Shown: piece after piece, positions 1 to 9,150 of the stretch | How positions within the stretch are numbered: the stretch's first letter is position 1 | Layout: every line of letters starts with the position of its first letter | From: Halococcoides cellulosivorans | GTDB lineage: Archaea; Halobacteriota; Halobacteria; Halobacteriales; Haloarculaceae | DNA: 64,000 bases | Assembly: GCF_003058365.1 (NCBI RefSeq) | Contig: NZ_CP028858.1 | Location: 124,001 to 188,000, forward strand | Direction: 5' to 3' | Position numbers and translations under genes: made by a program | The notes under the pieces: generated by a model | What the model was told of the DNA's origin: nothing | The model's input: only the letters and a program-made list of their open reading frames with translations | Database searches by the model: none

Positions 1-2
1 AC

Positions 3-539
3 GACCGCGTCGGCGTGATCGTCGGTGACGTCGCCGGTGAGGACGACGCCGAGCGGTTCCGCGCGCTCGGGGCCGACGTCGCGAGCGTCGCGACCGGCAA
101 GGAGTGTCATCTCGATCCCGGGCTCCTCGAGGATGCCCTCACGGAGATCGACCTCGACGCGATCGACCGACTCTACGTCGAGAACGTCGGGAACATGGTC
201 TGTCCGGCGGATTTCCCGCTGGGCGCACAGGCGCGCGTGGTCGTCGTCTCCGCGACCGAGGGTGACGACGTGATCCGCAAACACCCCCTCCTGTTCCAGG
301 CGGGCGATCTCGCGGTGATCAACAAACGTGACGTCGCGGACGCGGTGAACGCCGACCTCGACCGGATGGAACGGGACCTCGCCGCCATCGCGCCCGGGAT
401 GGACGCGATCCGGACCGACGCCGAACACGAGGCTGGCATCGACGCCCTCGCGAGTGCGATCGACGAGCGGGTCGAAGCGCACAGCCATCAGGACGCCGAT
501 CACGATCACACGCCCGGCCACGACCACGGCCACGACTGA
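3..539 (+). CDS. hypB: Hydrogenase/urease nickel incorporation GTPase HypB, 5' end outside window
   Basis: C-terminal 178 residues of a HypB-type SIMIBI GTPase that inserts nickel into hydrogenase or urease. The frame is open from base 3, so the N-terminal P-loop lies upstream of the window. Visible family features are the GVIVGDVAGEDDAER strand, the KECHLD metal-binding segment, the VENVGNMVCP Cys-containing switch region, and the NKRD guanine-specificity motif. The extreme C-terminus is a His/Asp-rich tail (HSHQDADHDHTPGHDHGHD), a likely nickel store; in bacterial HypB such a tract is usually N-terminal. The GTG at 15 is internal, not the real start. The nickel enzyme it serves is not in the window. 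Confidence 0.9.
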   Translation, partial: DRVGVIVGDVAGEDDAERFRALGADVASVATGKECHLDPGLLEDALTEIDLDAIDRLYVENVGNMVCPADFPLGAQARVVVVSATEGDDVIRKHPLLFQAGDLAVINKRDVADAVNADLDRMERDLAAIAPGMDAIRTDAEHEAGIDALASAIDERVEAHSHQDADHDHTPGHDHGHD

Positions 540-610
540 ACCGTTTTCGTCGTCGCGTTCTGCGACCGCCGAGTCGAAACTGTCTCGGGCGGGCCGGCCG
601 ACCATCGTCC

Positions 611-1435
611 ATGGGCGACGTGAGCGACGACCGGGTGTACGACGACGATGGCCCGGCATCGACGGCGTATCTCGGCACGGTCGACGGGGTGGTCACACTC
701 GACGTCTCGACCGATCGCATCGGTCGGTTCGCACTCGAACACAGCGCGGTCGTGCGCGACCTCGCGGTCGTCGACGACCGGGTCGTCGTCGCGACCGCCG
801 AGGACGTGGTGGTCCTCTCGGACGGCGCGACCGCGACGGGCTTCGGGGAGGCCATCGCCGTCGGGGGCAGCGATACGATTCTCGCGGCCGGGCCCGAAGG
901 CCGTATCGCACGGCTCTCGGACGGCGTCTGGTCGACCGTCGGGGACCTGCAGGACGTTCGCTCGATGGCCGGCCCCTACGTCGGGACGGGCGATGGAGTG
1001 TATCGCGCTGGCGACTGCCTTGCCTACGAAGGACTCGTCGGCGCGAACGCGCTCGCGGCCCCAGATCCTGGCTGGGCCGGAACCCACGAGGGCCTGTATC
1101 GCATCGCAGACCAGGGCTACGAACACGACGGCGTGATCCGTGCGGTCGCCGCCGCGGGTGACGCGGTCCACGCTGCGACCGCCGAGGCGGTGTTCGAACG
1201 CGACCCCGAGGGCTCGGGCGGCCCGAGCGCGTGGACCGACCTCGATCCGCCGACCGAGGCGCCGATCGCGGCGCTGGCCCACGGACCGCGGGGCCCCGAC
1301 GGCCAGCGCACGCTGCTCGGCGTGACCGTCGACGGCGTGGCCGTCCTCCGCCCGGCGGCGAGTGCGGACGGCGGCGACGAGTGGCGACGGCGCACGCTGG
1401 GCTTCGAGGGCATCGCGGGCCTGGTCGTCGCCTGA
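611..1435 (+). CDS. Beta-propeller-like protein (HVO_0234-type)
   Basis: 274-residue soluble acidic protein with no signal peptide or membrane segment. It is made of short repeated beta-strand units such as AYLGTVDGVVTLDVSTDRIG and VVVATAEDVVVLSDG, ending with a LLGVTVDGVAVLRPA blade, as expected for a propeller. I recall the haloarchaeal HVO_0234 family as having this form and as lying next to prs, which fits because prs follows 48 bp downstream on the same strand. No catalytic residues can be named. The ATG at 611 lies 71 bp after hypB. A role linked to nucleotide metabolism would be context only. Confidence 0.65.
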   Translation: MGDVSDDRVYDDDGPASTAYLGTVDGVVTLDVSTDRIGRFALEHSAVVRDLAVVDDRVVVATAEDVVVLSDGATATGFGEAIAVGGSDTILAAGPEGRIARLSDGVWSTVGDLQDVRSMAGPYVGTGDGVYRAGDCLAYEGLVGANALAAPDPGWAGTHEGLYRIADQGYEHDGVIRAVAAAGDAVHAATAEAVFERDPEGSGGPSAWTDLDPPTEAPIAALAHGPRGPDGQRTLLGVTVDGVAVLRPAASADGGDEWRRRTLGFEGIAGLVVA

Positions 1436-1483
1436 GCGATCGCGATCGAAACAGGGTAATTCGAGGCCCGACCCCCTTCGACC

Positions 1484-2347
1484 ATGATCTTCAGTGCGTC
1501 CAGTTCACAGGCGCTCGCGGCGGCGCTGGCCGACGCGACCGCACACGATCTCGGAGCGGTCACCGTCGAGCGGTTCGCGGACGGCGAACGCATGGCGCGG
1601 ATCCACGACGACCCCGGCGCACACGCCGTCGTCGTCGCCGCGACGACGTCGGACGCGGCCCACGTCGAGTGTCTCCAACTCCAGGACGCCGTCCGCGAGG
1701 CTGGCGCTGACTCGGTCACGACAGTCCTGCCCTATATGGGCTACGCCCGCCAGGACGATGCCTTCCGCTCGGGTGAACCCGTCTCCGCACGCGCGATGGC
1801 CCGGGCGATCGCGACGGGCACCGATCGGGTCGTGCTGGTCAACCCTCACGAGAAAAGCGTCGTTGAGTACTTCGACGTGCCAGTCGCGGTCGTCGACGCG
1901 TCGGATCGTCTCGCGGCGGGCCTGCCCGACGATCTGGCGGATCCGCTCGTCATCGCACCGGACGAGGGCGCGACCGCGCTGGCCGACGGCCTCCAGAACG
2001 CGATCGACGGCGGCGCGACCGATTACTTCGAGAAGACACGCAATCGCGAGACCGGCGCGGTCACCGTCGAACCCAGCGATGCAGACGTCGCGGGGCGTGA
2101 CGTCGTCCTCGTCGACGACATCGTCGCGACCGGATCGACCATGTCCGAGGCGATCGCCGCCCTGGCCGATCGGGGCGCGCGCCGCGTGTTCGTCACCTGC
2201 GTCCACCCCGTGCTCGCGGGGAGCGCGCGCGAACGCCTCGAACGCGCGGGCACCGACCGGATCGTCGGTACGGATACGATCGATCGGTCGGTGAGTCGGG
2301 TCAGCGCCGCGCCCGCGGTCGCGACCGCGATCGACCCGCCGGAGTGA
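1484..2347 (+). CDS. prs: Ribose-phosphate diphosphokinase (PRPP synthetase)
   Basis: Converts ribose 5-phosphate and ATP to PRPP for nucleotide, histidine and tryptophan synthesis. The 287 residues match the short archaeal type. Visible motifs are FADGE near residue 30, the flexible-loop YARQDD, the NPHEKS segment in place of the usual D-x-H-x-x-Q region, and the PRPP-binding VLVDDIVATGSTMSEA loop near residue 205. ATG at 1484 gives the family N-terminus MIFSAS. It follows the propeller gene closely and is convergent with rlmE, with 27 bp between the stop codons. Confidence 0.95.
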   Translation: MIFSASSSQALAAALADATAHDLGAVTVERFADGERMARIHDDPGAHAVVVAATTSDAAHVECLQLQDAVREAGADSVTTVLPYMGYARQDDAFRSGEPVSARAMARAIATGTDRVVLVNPHEKSVVEYFDVPVAVVDASDRLAAGLPDDLADPLVIAPDEGATALADGLQNAIDGGATDYFEKTRNRETGAVTVEPSDADVAGRDVVLVDDIVATGSTMSEAIAALADRGARRVFVTCVHPVLAGSARERLERAGTDRIVGTDTIDRSVSRVSAAPAVATAIDPPE

Positions 2348-2374
2348 CCGCGATCGAGCAGTCGCGAAACCCCC

Positions 2375-3145
2375 TCACTCGACCGGCTCTGCGAACCCGA
2401 AGCGCGCTTTGAGATCGGTTACCTCGACGTCGACGGTGTCTCCGACTGCGGTGCCCGGAACGAACAGGGTAAAGTCCTCGACTTTCGCCACGCCGTCGCC
2501 GTCGCTCCCAACGTCGTCGATGGTGACCGTCAGTTCGTCGCCCTCGCGGACGGGCGCGGTCAGATGGCCTTTGGCGACGAGATACAGCTCCGAGGAACTA
2601 TCGCGGGACGCGTCGGGGCGGACCTCACGAACGTACTCGAAGTCGCCTTCGATGTCGCTGATTAGCTCCTCCAGATCTCGCCCGTCGAAGACCTTCGCGA
2701 CGAAATCCCCGCCCGGCGCGAGAATCTCGCTCGCGACCGCGAACGCCTGGCGGACGAGGTGGACCGACCGGGCGTGATCGAGGTCGTACTCGCCGCTCAT
2801 GTCGGGAGCCATATCGGAGACCACGACGTTCGCCTCGCCCACGGCGTCGACGACGCGATCGATCGTCGCTGCGTCGGTCAGATCGCCACGGATCGTCTCG
2901 ACCGGGGCCTCGGGATCGTCGAGGTCGTCGATCGACTGGCGGTCGACGCCGACGACGCGGCCGTCCTCACCGACGCGCTCGGCGGCGACCTGGAGCCACC
3001 CGCCGGGCGCCGCGCCGAGGTCGACGACCGTCCGGCCCAGGCCGAGCAGGTCGGCGGTCTCGTCGAGTTGCTGGAGTTTGTAGGCGGAGCGCGCGCGATA
3101 TCCCTGCTGTTTCGCGCGGTTGTAGTAGTCGTCTTTCCCGCTCAT
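2375..3145 (-). CDS. rlmE: 23S rRNA (uridine-2'-O)-methyltransferase RlmE/FtsJ with TRAM domain
   Basis: SAM-dependent 2'-O-methyltransferase of the RrmJ family, acting on 23S rRNA. The N-terminus MSGKDDYYNRAKQQGYRAR carries the first Lys of the K-D-K-E tetrad. SAM motif I is DLGAAPGGW, the Asp lies in VVSDMAPDMSG, the second Lys in VAKVFDG, and the Glu in SSELYLVAKG. A C-terminal TRAM domain (about residues 195-256, DELTVTIDDVGSDGDG onward) is a haloarchaeal addition for RNA binding. The frame is open to a GTG 44 codons upstream, but the ATG at 3145 gives the family-standard start and 256 residues. Confidence 0.93.
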   Translation of the reverse strand: MSGKDDYYNRAKQQGYRARSAYKLQQLDETADLLGLGRTVVDLGAAPGGWLQVAAERVGEDGRVVGVDRQSIDDLDDPEAPVETIRGDLTDAATIDRVVDAVGEANVVVSDMAPDMSGEYDLDHARSVHLVRQAFAVASEILAPGGDFVAKVFDGRDLEELISDIEGDFEYVREVRPDASRDSSSELYLVAKGHLTAPVREGDELTVTIDDVGSDGDGVAKVEDFTLFVPGTAVGDTVDVEVTDLKARFGFAEPVE

Positions 3146-3273
3146 GGCTGGGCCACCTCGGGCGAGTGGCCAGCGACGGGTGGCACCTGGGGGTGCGAAA
3201 ACTCGGTCATACACCAGCGAGGCGGTCGATCCTGAAAGGGGCGTCGGAGAGCGGTGGTGGGGACTGTCGTCGA

Positions 3274-3969
3274 TCACTCGTCCGTGCTTCCCGTCCCGGC
3301 CCCAACGTCTTTGAGTGTGGCCGCTCCGTCCGTGGACTCTCCACCGGGCAGCCCCGAACTACTCGATCCGACGTTCGTCGGCGTGAAGGTGAGATACATC
3401 GTCGCCGTGGCCGCCGCCCAGCCAGTGAGTGCCACACCGCCGAAAAAGCCCAGCAGGACGTCGGCGGTCGGGCCTGGCACGGTCACCACCGCCGGCACGA
3501 TCAGTCCGGGCGCGGCGAGGAGACTCACCGCCCCGAGGATCGCGACGATCCGGATCGCGTTCCCACGGGCCAGCGCGACGCTTTCGAGGACCGCGCCGAG
3601 TGGGCCGTGGGAATCGATCACGATCGCGGGAATCGTGAGTGCGGTCACGATCGCGACGTAGACGCCCGGGAGCACGACAAAGAGGCCGCCGAACGCGATG
3701 AACACCACGAGGAGGGCCGCACCGAGCACCGCGAGCACGAGTCGAACGACGAGCGATCGCTCCCGAGTCTGGTGGCCCAACTCGCGGGCGAACACCTCTA
3801 TGAGACCGGCAAAGGCGAGCACCACGAGCACTGGCCAGACGATCGGAACGAACACAGCGAACCCGCCGAGCAGACCGAGGCCGAGCGTCAACGGGGTCTC
3901 ACCGACCAGCGTCGCGCTCCGTGAGAGGATCGATCGGACGTCGCCGTTCCCGACACTCGTCTGGGACAT
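3274..3969 (-). CDS. Haloarchaeal multi-pass membrane protein, tandem paralogue 1
   Basis: 231 residues with about six hydrophobic helices. A cytoplasmic-looking start MSQTSVGNGDVRSILSRS is followed by LTLGLGLLGGFAVFVP and later by LPGVYVAI...IPAIVIDSHGPLGA. The P-A-I-V-x-D-x-x-G-P-L pattern resembles the membrane domain associated with glycerophosphodiester phosphodiesterases (DUF7847-like in haloarchaea, from memory). The ATG at 3969 was chosen because the upstream extension of the frame is low-complexity and the paralogue at 4194-4871 begins with the same MSQ-S-VR-ILSR motif. A TATA-like ttattcc lies about 25 bp upstream. Function unknown. Confidence 0.75.
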   Translation of the reverse strand: MSQTSVGNGDVRSILSRSATLVGETPLTLGLGLLGGFAVFVPIVWPVLVVLAFAGLIEVFARELGHQTRERSLVVRLVLAVLGAALLVVFIAFGGLFVVLPGVYVAIVTALTIPAIVIDSHGPLGAVLESVALARGNAIRIVAILGAVSLLAAPGLIVPAVVTVPGPTADVLLGFFGGVALTGWAAATATMYLTFTPTNVGSSSSGLPGGESTDGAATLKDVGAGTGSTDE

Positions 3970-4193
3970 ACTGTCTCTTTTTCTTCTGGAATAAAGTACG
4001 TTCCGCGCCGCATGGGGTCTAGTACCGCGGGAGGGGGTCCTCCCCTCTGGTGCGACCGGACAGCGGCCGACTGCGCCGGGGCTGGTCACCGACGATGCGG
4101 TCGCCGCTTCCGCTTCAGAACCCGTCTGCGTTCGTCTGCTCGACATCGTGTCTGTGCGGGCCTATCTCCACAGGTCGCATCTCTAACACCCCA

Positions 4194-4871
4194 TTAATGA
4201 TGCCACAGCAATCCCAACAGCCGCCCCTCGCCGATGTCTGACTCGTCCGCCGCCCCGCGCCCACCACTCCTCGCCTTTCCTGGCGCGAAGCTGACGTACA
4301 TCACGACGACGGCCGCGGTCCCACTACTGTACACGACGCCACAGACGAACACGAAGAGGGCAGCGACCGCTGCCGACGGCAGCGTCACGGCGATGTGGAC
4401 CAGCGCGGCCGGGACGACGAGGAGACTGAGACCGCCGAAGACGGCGAGGACTCGAATCCTCTTCCCTCGCATCCGCGATGCGCTCTCTGACCGGGCGTCG
4501 AGGGGCCCTTTCGAATCGACGACGATGGCTGGCCAGGTGAGTGCGCTCCCGAGGGCGACGTAGATCCCGGGGACGATCACCAACAGGGTGCCGAGGGCGA
4601 CGATGACGGCGACGACGGCGCTGCCGAGCAGGAGACTGATCGCCCGCACGAGCACTGACCGGTCCCGTGACGTAATACCCAGGTCGCGGGCGAAAACCTC
4701 GACGAGGACGCCACCCACGAGCACGGTCAGGAACGGGCCGACGTAGGGGACGAAGAGTGCAACCGCGCCGACGACGCCGAGGCCCAGCGTCAGCGGGTTC
4801 TCACCGACCAGACGGCCTGTCCGCGAGAGGATCGCTCGAACCGATCCGTCCGACGCTGTGGCCTGAGACAT
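4194..4871 (-). CDS. Haloarchaeal multi-pass membrane protein, tandem paralogue 2
   Basis: 225 residues, clearly paralogous to the next gene on the same strand (3274-3969). Shared segments are MSQ...[58 protein letters not shown] and a closing MYVSFAP. About six membrane helices are predicted by eye. A TATA-like aataatttt lies about 30 bp before the ATG. It is divergent from pcn. Function unknown; the tandem pair probably arose by local duplication, and only the C-terminal tails differ greatly. Confidence 0.75.
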   Translation of the reverse strand: MSQATASDGSVRAILSRTGRLVGENPLTLGLGVVGAVALFVPYVGPFLTVLVGGVLVEVFARDLGITSRDRSVLVRAISLLLGSAVVAVIVALGTLLVIVPGIYVALGSALTWPAIVVDSKGPLDARSESASRMRGKRIRVLAVFGGLSLLVVPAALVHIAVTLPSAAVAALFVFVCGVVYSSGTAAVVVMYVSFAPGKARSGGRGAADESDIGEGRLLGLLWHH

Positions 4872-5030
4872 GCGCGATCTATCGGGTCAGGGGACAAAAT
4901 TATTCCGTCCGCTGGGGTGGTGGATCGAACCGATCGGTCGCCTCGACGGAGACGGACGCCCCCAGGCGATCGACTGCGACACGGTCGGGCCCAGTGTCCG
5001 CTGTTGGCCCCAACGCCCACCGCAACGTGA

Positions 5031-5040
5031 AGTGTTTATA
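5031..5040 (+). promoter_or_regulatory. TATA box of pcn
   Basis: agtgtttata lies about 28 bp upstream of the pcn ATG at 5068. This spacing implies a transcript with almost no leader, the usual haloarchaeal arrangement. Confidence 0.55.
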
Positions 5041-5067
5041 CCTGCCCCGGTCGAACCCCCGACAACG

Positions 5068-5811
5068 ATGTTCGACGCGATCGTCAGCGCGGATACGCTT
5101 CAGGACGCCCTCGATTCGGTCAGCGTCCTCGTCGAGGAGTGCAAACTCCATCTCGACGAGGACGGCCTCCAGGTCCGGGCCGTCGACCCCGCCAACGTCG
5201 GCATGGTCGATCTCACACTCGACGCCGCCGCGTTCGAGTCCTACGAGGCCGACGGCGAACTCATCGGGGTCAATCTCTCGCGACTCGAAGACATCGCGGG
5301 GATGGCCGCCGCCGACCAGTTGATCCACCTCGAACTCGACGAGGAGACTCGCAAACTCGAGATCTCGATCGACGGCCTGGAGTACACCCTCGCGCTGATC
5401 GACCCCGACTCGATCCGCCAGGAACCCGACATGCCCGATCTCGACCTGCCCGCCCGGATCACGCTCGAAGGCCGCGACGTCGATCGGTCGGTGACGGCCT
5501 CGGATATGGTCAGCGACCACATCGCGCTGGGGGTCGACGACGCCGCCGACCTGTTCTACGTCGACGCCGAGGGCGACACCGACGACGTCCACTTCGAACT
5601 CCACAGCGACGATCTGATCGATCTGGAGGCCGGCGACGCGCACTCGCTGTTCTCGCTCGACTATCTCAAAGACATGAACAAGGCGATCCCCGCCGACGCC
5701 GAAGTCGAGATGGAACTCGGTGAGGAGTTCCCCGTGAAGATGCATTTCGACATCGCGGACGGCCAGGGCGCGGTCACGTTCATGCTGGCCCCGCGCGTCC
5801 AGTCCAACTGA
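5068..5811 (+). CDS. pcn: DNA polymerase sliding clamp PCNA
   Basis: Homotrimeric ring that tethers DNA polymerase, ligase, FEN1 and RFC to DNA. The 247 residues match haloarchaeal PCNA. The start is [19 protein letters not shown], followed by the first-domain [20 protein letters not shown] and the second-domain [16 protein letters not shown]. The C-terminus [12 protein letters not shown] is typical. The frame extends 66 codons upstream of the ATG at 5068, but that part is non-homologous and crosses the promoter. The surface is very acidic apart from the usual inner-ring basics, as in other halophilic clamps. Confidence 0.95.
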   Translation: MFDAIVSADTLQDALDSVSVLVEECKLHLDEDGLQVRAVDPANVGMVDLTLDAAAFESYEADGELIGVNLSRLEDIAGMAAADQLIHLELDEETRKLEISIDGLEYTLALIDPDSIRQEPDMPDLDLPARITLEGRDVDRSVTASDMVSDHIALGVDDAADLFYVDAEGDTDDVHFELHSDDLIDLEAGDAHSLFSLDYLKDMNKAIPADAEVEMELGEEFPVKMHFDIADGQGAVTFMLAPRVQSN

Positions 5812-5917
5812 TTCGATCCCCGCTCGATCCGCGTCAGCACCTGACTGTCGGTCGCGGACCGGCCGTCCGACGGGCGTCTGACGAAGCGTTTTCCGCGCTG
5901 CGCTCCCTGCCTCAGAC

Positions 5918-6511
5918 ATGCCCAGTCTCGACGCCGCCTATTCGAGCGCGCGTCTCGACCGCGATCCAGGCCGGATCGCCCTCGGCGCGGCGGCGTGTCT
6001 GATCGGCACGGTCGCCATCGCCGTGGCGGTGCTCGCGGTGGTGACGCCGGTGGGATCGTTCGTCTTCGGATCTGAGACGCAGGCCCGCCTGATCGCCGGC
6101 GTCGGCGGCGGGTTCGGCCTGCCGGTCGTGTTCGCGGGTCTCGTCGCCGTCCTCCCGAGCGACCGCGCCGAACGGATCGGCGTCGCGCTCGGCGCTGGCG
6201 GCTGTCTGGGAGGGGTCGCGCTGTTCTGGGGCACCTATCCCGGCGGGTGGGGCGTCGGCGGCCAGTGGGCGTTCCCGACGCTCGTGGTCTATTTCCTCGG
6301 GAGCACGCTCGCCTTCCTCGCGGTGCTCTGGACGCTCGCGACCTATCGCGTCCGGAATCGGCCGGGCGGGGCGATCGCACTCGACGTTCAGCGGCCCGGT
6401 GAGACTCACACCGTCCAGGTCTCGGCCGCCGAATTCCGACGCTATCGGGAGTTGATCGCGGCCGGCGAGGACGGTCGCGTGCTCGACGACCTGGGCCTCC
6501 GCGAGGAGTGA
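5918..6511 (+). CDS. Four-helix membrane protein downstream of pcn (DUF7139-like)
   Basis: 197 residues. Four hydrophobic helices cover about residues 20-135 (LIGTVAIAVAVLAVV, LPVVFAGLVAVLP, LGAGGCLGGVALFWG, YFLGSTLAFLAVLWTLA). A soluble acidic tail of about 60 residues follows (VRNRPGG...VSAAEFRRYRELIAAG). I recall a haloarchaeal family of this form beside PCNA, named DUF7139, but cannot confirm it. It lies 106 bp after pcn on the same strand and has no known function. Confidence 0.7.
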   Translation: MPSLDAAYSSARLDRDPGRIALGAAACLIGTVAIAVAVLAVVTPVGSFVFGSETQARLIAGVGGGFGLPVVFAGLVAVLPSDRAERIGVALGAGGCLGGVALFWGTYPGGWGVGGQWAFPTLVVYFLGSTLAFLAVLWTLATYRVRNRPGGAIALDVQRPGETHTVQVSAAEFRRYRELIAAGEDGRVLDDLGLREE

Positions 6512-6598
6512 CACGCGTCGAACGCCCGTCAGACGCGGCTCATCAGCCCTGATACTCGGGGGGAACGATTGATACCGGTCGTCGGTGACCTGGAACAT

Positions 6599-7477
6599 AT
6601 GTCCGAAACGACAGTCTATGCGGTCACCGGGGCGAAAGGTGGCATCGGGAAGACGACCACCAGCATCTCGGTCGCGTCGGTGCTGGCCGCGGCGGGCCGG
6701 TCGGTGTTGCTGGTCGATGCGGACCTCGCGATGGCGAACGTCGCGGACTTTCTGGACACGGCCTTCGAGGACGGTACGCACGCCTCGATCCACGACGTGC
6801 TCGCGGGCGCGGTCGGCCCCGCCGACGCCATCTTCGAGGGCCCGCTCGGTGTCGAGATGTTGCCCTGCGGGTCGAGTCTCGAAGACTTCGCCGCGGTCGA
6901 CGCACGCGATCTACCGGCGCTGATCGCTGCCCTCCGCGGGCGAGGGTACGACGACATCGTCGTGGACACCGGCGCGGGCCTGAGCGACGCGACGCTGCTC
7001 CCCGTCGCGGCCGCCGACGAGGCGGTCGTCGTCACGCGCCCGCGGGTCGGGTCGGTCGACAACGCCGTCGCGACGATCGATCTGGCGGGCCGTGTTCGGA
7101 CACCCGTCGCGGGAGTGGTCGTCACGGACGCGACGCGGGCCGCACCCGACGGCGATCAGGTCGCCGACGCGCTCGGTGTCGATCTGCTCGGGACGGTCCC
7201 ACGGGACGGCGCGGTCCCGGCGGCCCAGGAGGCGGGCCGTCCGGTGCTCCAGACCGATCCCGCAGGCCCCGCTGCCCAGGCGTATCGGGTGATCGCGCGT
7301 CGGATGGTCGAGATCGAGACGCCCGGTCCCCAGGCCGCCGAGGGGCCGACTGCCGCGCCCGAGACCTCCGTGCCTGAGGCCACCGCGCCCGAGACCGACG
7401 ACCGACCGGCGGCCGACGACCGATCGGTGCTCGGTCGGGTCGCCGCCGCGACCGTCGGCCGCATCTCCGGCAATTAG
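6599..7477 (+). CDS. minD: MinD/ParA-family P-loop ATPase
   Basis: SIMIBI-class ATPase with a deviant Walker A motif (AKGGIGKTT, residues 13-21), switch I region LVDADLAMANVADFL and Walker B DIVVDTGAGLSD. Members of this family in archaea position cell components or regulate partner proteins; haloarchaea carry several MinD homologues and this one cannot be matched to a particular role. The C-terminal 55 residues are a proline/glutamate-rich tail followed by a short helix (RSVLGRVAAATVGRIS). The ATG at 6599 is preferred to the one 10 codons upstream. It is convergent with the aldolase gene and their stop codons overlap at 7474-7477. Confidence 0.85.
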   Translation: MSETTVYAVTGAKGGIGKTTTSISVASVLAAAGRSVLLVDADLAMANVADFLDTAFEDGTHASIHDVLAGAVGPADAIFEGPLGVEMLPCGSSLEDFAAVDARDLPALIAALRGRGYDDIVVDTGAGLSDATLLPVAAADEAVVVTRPRVGSVDNAVATIDLAGRVRTPVAGVVVTDATRAAPDGDQVADALGVDLLGTVPRDGAVPAAQEAGRPVLQTDPAGPAAQAYRVIARRMVEIETPGPQAAEGPTAAPETSVPEATAPETDDRPAADDRSVLGRVAAATVGRISGN

Positions 7478-8256
7478 AGGTCCGCGGCGTCGAGGGCGGC
7501 CTCGACGCCGTGATCGTCGAAGACGACTGCGGCGACGGCTTGCGTGATCGCTTCGGGATCCGCGTGCTGAAAGATCGACCGCCCCATCGAGACGCCCGCC
7601 GCGCCGGCGTCCATCGCGCCACGCACCATCTCGATGGTCTTCTCGTCGGTCCCTTTCGCTCCGCCCGCGATCAGGACTGGCTTGGTCGTCGCCGCGACGA
7701 CCGTCTCGAAACTCTCGGCGTCCCCCGAATACGCCGTCTTGATGACGTCACACCCCACCTCCTCGGCGATCCGGACCGCGTGCGCGAGGGCGTCGGGATC
7801 CGAGCCGTCGATGCCCTCGCCGCGGGCGTACGCCATCGCGAGCACGGGCATGCCCAGGCGCTCGGCCTCGCTGGTGATCTCCGCGAGATCCGTCAACTGT
7901 TGGGATTCGTACTGACTGCCGACGTTGATGTGAAAAGAGACGGCGTCGGCCCCGGCCCGGACGGCGTCGTCGACGCTCGCCGTCCGGCGCTTGTCGTCTT
8001 CGTCCGGGCCGATCGTCGTCGCGCCGTTGGTGTGGACGATGTAGCCCGCATCCCCCAGATTCGCGTGGACGCGATCCGCGATGCCCCGGTGTGAGAGGAC
8101 TGCTGTCGCCCCACCGTCGGTGATCGCGTCGACCGTCGATTCCACGTCTCGGAGCCCGTCGACCGGCCCCATCGTGAGCCCGTGATCGACGGGAACGACA
8201 ATGTACCGATCGTCGTTCCCGATGCGTGTCAGGCGTGCGCGCGTCCCGGCTGTCAT
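7474..8256 (-). CDS. Class I aldolase, likely 2-amino-3,7-dideoxy-D-threo-hept-6-ulosonate synthase
   Basis: 260-residue DhnA-type class I aldolase. It starts MTAGTRARLTRI and contains the phosphate/substrate strand IVVPVDHGLTMGP, the SFHINVGSQYE strand, the Schiff-base lysine in VIKTAYSGD, and the phosphate loop IAGGAKGTDE...GVSMGRSIFQH. In archaea this family covers fructose-bisphosphate aldolase and ADH synthase, which starts the alternative route to 3-dehydroquinate for aromatic amino acids. The sequence resembles the haloarchaeal ADH synthase group, but no dehydroquinate synthase II gene is nearby. The start was chosen at MTAG, 28 codons inside the open frame. It is divergent from the creatininase gene, with a 115 bp shared promoter region. 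Confidence 0.8.
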   Translation of the reverse strand: MTAGTRARLTRIGNDDRYIVVPVDHGLTMGPVDGLRDVESTVDAITDGGATAVLSHRGIADRVHANLGDAGYIVHTNGATTIGPDEDDKRRTASVDDAVRAGADAVSFHINVGSQYESQQLTDLAEITSEAERLGMPVLAMAYARGEGIDGSDPDALAHAVRIAEEVGCDVIKTAYSGDAESFETVVAATTKPVLIAGGAKGTDEKTIEMVRGAMDAGAAGVSMGRSIFQHADPEAITQAVAAVVFDDHGVEAALDAADL

Positions 8257-8371
8257 TGGGAGGGAGTAGCACGTTGAACGCTCAAGTGCGTTCCGATCCG
8301 GGCGGGGCTCCCCAGTGGTAATCTCTCCATCGCCCCGCATTCTTCAAGGGCTGGCCGGTGTTTCTCTCGGC

Positions 8372-9100
8372 ATGGACATCGCCGCCTCGACCTGGACGGA
8401 CCTCGACGCCGCTGACGTCGAGGTCGTCTTCCTCCCGGTGGGGAGTACCGAACAGCACGGCCCGCACGCCCCGACGGGGACGGATTCGATCGCCGCCGAA
8501 CGGATCGCTCGCGAGGCCGCCGCCGACCGCGAGGACGCCATCGTCGCGCCGACGATTCCCGTGGGTGTCTCTGCAGAGCACCGCCAGTTCACGGGGACGC
8601 TCTGGGTCAGCCCCGAGACCTTCCGACGATACGTCCGGGAGACGATCGAGAGCTGTCTCGCCCACGACTGGCGACGGATCGTCGTCGTCAACGGCCACGG
8701 CGGCAACAGCGACGCGCTCCGGGAGGTCTGTGCCGAGATTTCCCGGGCCGAACGCGCGTACGCCGTCGCGTACACCTACTTCGACGCGATCGACGCCGCG
8801 GATTTGGGCCACGCCGGCCCGGTCGAGACCTCGATCGTCGCCGACGAACGGCCCGAGTCCGTCCACCCCGATCGATACGACGACGCCGCGGCGGGCGCTG
8901 GCGACTCGTTCGGTGAGTATCACGTCGGGACGAATCTCGCCTACGACTTCGCCGAGTTCACGGACAACGGGACGATCGGCGACCCGCGCGGGGCGACCGC
9001 CGAACGGGGAGATGAGGTCGTCGAGAGCGCCGTCGACGCGCTGGACTCGCTGGTCGATCGGGTGCTGGATCGATCGCTCGACGCGCCCGCCCATCGGTGA
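8372..9100 (+). CDS. Creatininase-family amidohydrolase (ArfB-like)
   Basis: 242-residue metal-dependent amidohydrolase. Metal-ligand motifs are LPVGSTEQHGPHAP with a following TGTDS and the VVNGHGGN loop; a further Glu is in ETSIV. Archaeal members include ArfB, the formamide hydrolase of riboflavin/F420 synthesis, and haloarchaeal homologues are often so named. The sequence alone does not separate ArfB from a generic creatininase. The ATG at 8372 was chosen, with the upstream part of the frame lying in the promoter. Confidence 0.8.
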   Translation: MDIAASTWTDLDAADVEVVFLPVGSTEQHGPHAPTGTDSIAAERIAREAAADREDAIVAPTIPVGVSAEHRQFTGTLWVSPETFRRYVRETIESCLAHDWRRIVVVNGHGGNSDALREVCAEISRAERAYAVAYTYFDAIDAADLGHAGPVETSIVADERPESVHPDRYDDAAAGAGDSFGEYHVGTNLAYDFAEFTDNGTIGDPRGATAERGDEVVESAVDALDSLVDRVLDRSLDAPAHR

Positions 9101-9150
9101 GGTCACAGTCGACCGCCGGTATTCAAGGCGTCACCACCCCGAGCGCCGGT

